Shown here one piece after another: positions 63,771-64,000 of a DNA stretch of 64,000 nucleotides. Position 1 is the stretch's first letter; every line of letters begins with the position of its first letter. The DNA is from Bacteroidota bacterium (GTDB lineage Bacteria > Bacteroidota > Bacteroidia > Cytophagales > Cyclobacteriaceae). Both the position numbers and the translations under genes were made by a program. Under the pieces are notes generated by a model. The model was given only the letters and a program-made list of their open reading frames with translations, made no database searches and was not told where the DNA came from. Location of the stretch: contig JACPVX010000041.1 in assembly GCA_016191555.1 (NCBI GenBank), forward strand, positions 339,257-403,256, in the 5' to 3' direction.

Positions 63771-64000
63771 AGGCGAGCGTCCGCTATCTCGCGGCCGACC
63801 TCGGGCCCGAGGGCGTCCGGGTCAATGCGATCAGCGCCGGGCCGGTCCGGACGCTCGCCGCCGCGGGAATCGCCGGGTTCAAGAAGCTCTACGGCTCGTT
63901 CGCCGACGTGGCGCCCCTGCGGTCCAACATCACGCCCGAGGATGTCGGCAAGACCGCGGTCTGGCTGTGCTCCGACCTGTCGTCGGCGGTGACGGGCGAG
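63764..64000 (+). CDS. fabI: C-terminal fragment of enoyl-ACP reductase (FabI), foreign to this contig
   Basis: The 79 residues to the window edge read ALEASVRYLAADLGPEGVRV, NAISAGPVRTLAAAGIAG, and VGKTAVWLCSDLSSAVTGE: a close match to the segment of FabI just after its catalytic lysine. FabI performs the last reduction in fatty acid elongation. The DNA is about 73% GC by my count, against a much lower value in the rest of the window, with G/C at nearly all third positions. It comes from a high-GC organism such as a proteobacterium. The protein continues past base 64000; its N-terminal half is absent. Confidence 0.9.

Noticed and set aside
63684..63992. Arg/Ser-rich open frame across the end of the window
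   Set aside because: It is a shadow frame of the high-GC FabI fragment; high GC content creates long spurious frames.

Overview
The window is about 64 kb of densely coded, moderately low-GC chromosome from a member of the Bacteroidota, most likely a Cytophagales-type organism. The signs are family content (BatA/DUF58/MoxR cluster, ECF sigma with FecR and an STN-domain protein, DUF2807, DUF5687, DUF6702, DUF4783, M1 peptidases of the Bacteroidota type), start sites without Shine-Dalgarno sequences, and several TAnnTTTG promoter boxes just ahead of start codons. I saw no rRNA, tRNA, CRISPR array, insertion sequence or prophage. Except at the right-hand end, it reads as a normal core-plus-accessory chromosomal segment. 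No gap between genes exceeds 300 bases.

Layout: 1-6613 is one tightly overlapping + strand operon (MoxR ATPase, DUF58, BatA-like, DUF4175-like and a GATase-fold membrane protein), a cell-envelope/chaperone module. 6669-7642 is a split YeeE/YedE sulfur transporter. 7669-13486 holds a secreted archaemetzincin-like protease, an SRPBCC protein, a lipoprotein, an NAD-dependent epimerase, a MATE exporter and a PLP trans-sulfuration enzyme. 13610-17073 holds a small secreted Cys-rich protein, an aldo/keto reductase, a membrane-anchored MutS-like ATPase and a ParE/RelE-type toxin-antitoxin pair. 17141-19570 (-) has RidA-like, YcxB-like, NadC and DUF4783 genes. 19738-24069 is a four-gene operon: gpmI, a lipoprotein, an ABC exporter and a Fur-family regulator. 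TerC and a LETM1/TerB-like protein follow, then purE/purK.

28225-36570 contains two paralogous secreted M1 metallopeptidases interleaved with DUF2279, a GH20 hexosaminidase, a HupE/UreJ-like protein and DUF6702. 36619-43154 has tpiA, prmA and a 1562-residue secreted protein of unknown function, followed by a small AT-rich gene broken by a frameshift. 43948-50137 (-) is a long run: DUF2807 protein, ECF sigma factor, FecR, an STN protein carrying ten 16-residue surface-type repeats, CoaX, a PrsW protease and a BLUF photoreceptor. 50218-57904 (-) holds an ABC ATPase/DUF5687 permease pair, a GMC oxidoreductase, an unknown protein bracketed by two families of AT-rich inverted repeats, a TrmH methyltransferase, an M20 peptidase and a second ECF sigma with a membrane partner. 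58044-63165 has a serine hydrolase, a membrane-anchored AraC regulator, two tiny membrane proteins, an amidase and a DinB-fold protein.

The last roughly 240 bases do not belong with the rest. A dienelactone-hydrolase gene starting at 63224 switches in frame, at about 63757-63766, into the C-terminal part of an enoyl-ACP reductase (FabI) with about 73% GC. This is almost certainly a chimeric join. The observations most worth following up are this join, the repeat-bearing STN protein under sigma/FecR control, the intergenic repeats that supply the stop codons of neighbouring genes, the archaemetzincin, the histidine-rich insert in the DUF4175-like protein and the frameshifted gene.
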